Assembly: GCA_021851625.1 (NCBI GenBank)
Contig: JAJZCX010000116.1
Span: forward strand, 1-5,567
Direction of reading: 5' to 3'
From: Acidobacteriota bacterium
Lineage (GTDB): Bacteria > Acidobacteriota > Terriglobia > Terriglobales > Acidobacteriaceae
DNA: 5,567 nucleotides
Both the position numbers and the translations under genes were made by a program. Each line of letters starts with the position of its first letter. Positions within the stretch are counted from its first letter, which is position 1. Below, one piece after another: positions 5,453 through 5,567 of the stretch. The notes beneath the pieces are model-generated. The model was not told where the DNA came from and searched no databases. It worked only from the letters and a program-made list of their open reading frames with translations.

Positions 5453-5476
5453 CGAAAATGATGCCTTGCCGAGCGT

Positions 5477-5567
5477 TTAACGTTGGCGAGGAAAGATGCG
5501 TCCTAGCAAACCACGCTTGGGGTCTTCTTCTTCGAATAGACCCAGCGGCTCTGGCTGCTCTGAGATC
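5477..5567 (-). CDS. C-terminal end of an unidentified protein (partial)
   Basis: The last 29 codons and TAA stop of a minus-strand gene whose body lies beyond the right edge. The peptide is acidic then basic, reading from ISEQPEPLGLFEEED to GLLGRIFPRQR. This is a plausible disordered tail, but too short to assign to a family. The frame is the only one on this strand without a stop that gives a protein-like composition here. It would read toward the gene at 5416, about 60 bp away, which has its own predicted promoter. Confidence 0.5.
   Translation of the reverse strand, partial: ISEQPEPLGLFEEEDPKRGLLGRIFPRQR

Noticed and set aside
1..5567. The window as a new multi-gene system (defence, secretion or biosynthetic cluster)
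   Set aside because: The genes are a core chaperonin operon, a decayed mobile element and unrelated single genes on both strands. Nothing ties them into one pathway.

Overview
The window looks like a chromosomal segment of an acidobacterium (Acidobacteriota, probably the Terriglobia/Acidobacteriaceae side). This is an inference from the gene mix, not a database match. The clues are a groES-groEL operon with a CIRCE operator, a secreted protein with DUF5666-like repeats, a secreted carboxypeptidase-regulatory-like protein, and a RAYT-type transposase remnant with REP-like hairpins containing GGGGCACCCGG. Most genes are fairly GC-rich. The secreted gene at 4172-5416 is visibly more AT-rich.

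Layout. 1-1966 (minus strand) is the heat-shock chaperonin operon: a promoter with a perfect CIRCE/HrcA operator, then groES, then groEL, which runs off the left edge after 454 codons. Just upstream of its -35 box is a near-perfect AT-rich 37-bp palindrome (1973-2009) that the operon's known regulation does not explain. 2071-2407 is a decayed mobile region: the C-terminal part of a REP-associated tyrosine transposase (RAYT) lies between two 43-bp REP-like hairpin repeats that differ at only 2 positions. A third small hairpin abuts the first repeat. 2445-2846 (minus) encodes a small DUF4260 membrane protein. It diverges from a two-gene plus-strand unit: a secreted carboxypeptidase-regulatory-like protein (2894-3412) and, 6 bp later, a short-chain dehydrogenase of the pteridine-reductase-like type (3419-4147). 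Convergent to these is a secreted protein (4172-5416, minus) with two DUF5666-like repeats followed by an M48-like peptidase region in which every zinc-site and catalytic residue appears to be replaced. The right edge holds the last 29 codons of another minus-strand gene.

How the parts work together: only groES/groEL form a clear functional unit. The other genes are ordinary single genes or a pair. I see no defence system, CRISPR array, RNA gene or integrated phage. The items most worth following up are the apparently dead M48-like secreted protein, its predicted leaderless GTG start directly behind a TTGACA-N18-TACCAT promoter, the 11-residue insertion in GroEL, the palindrome at the groE promoter, and the REP hairpin lying inside the remnant reading frame of its presumed transposase.
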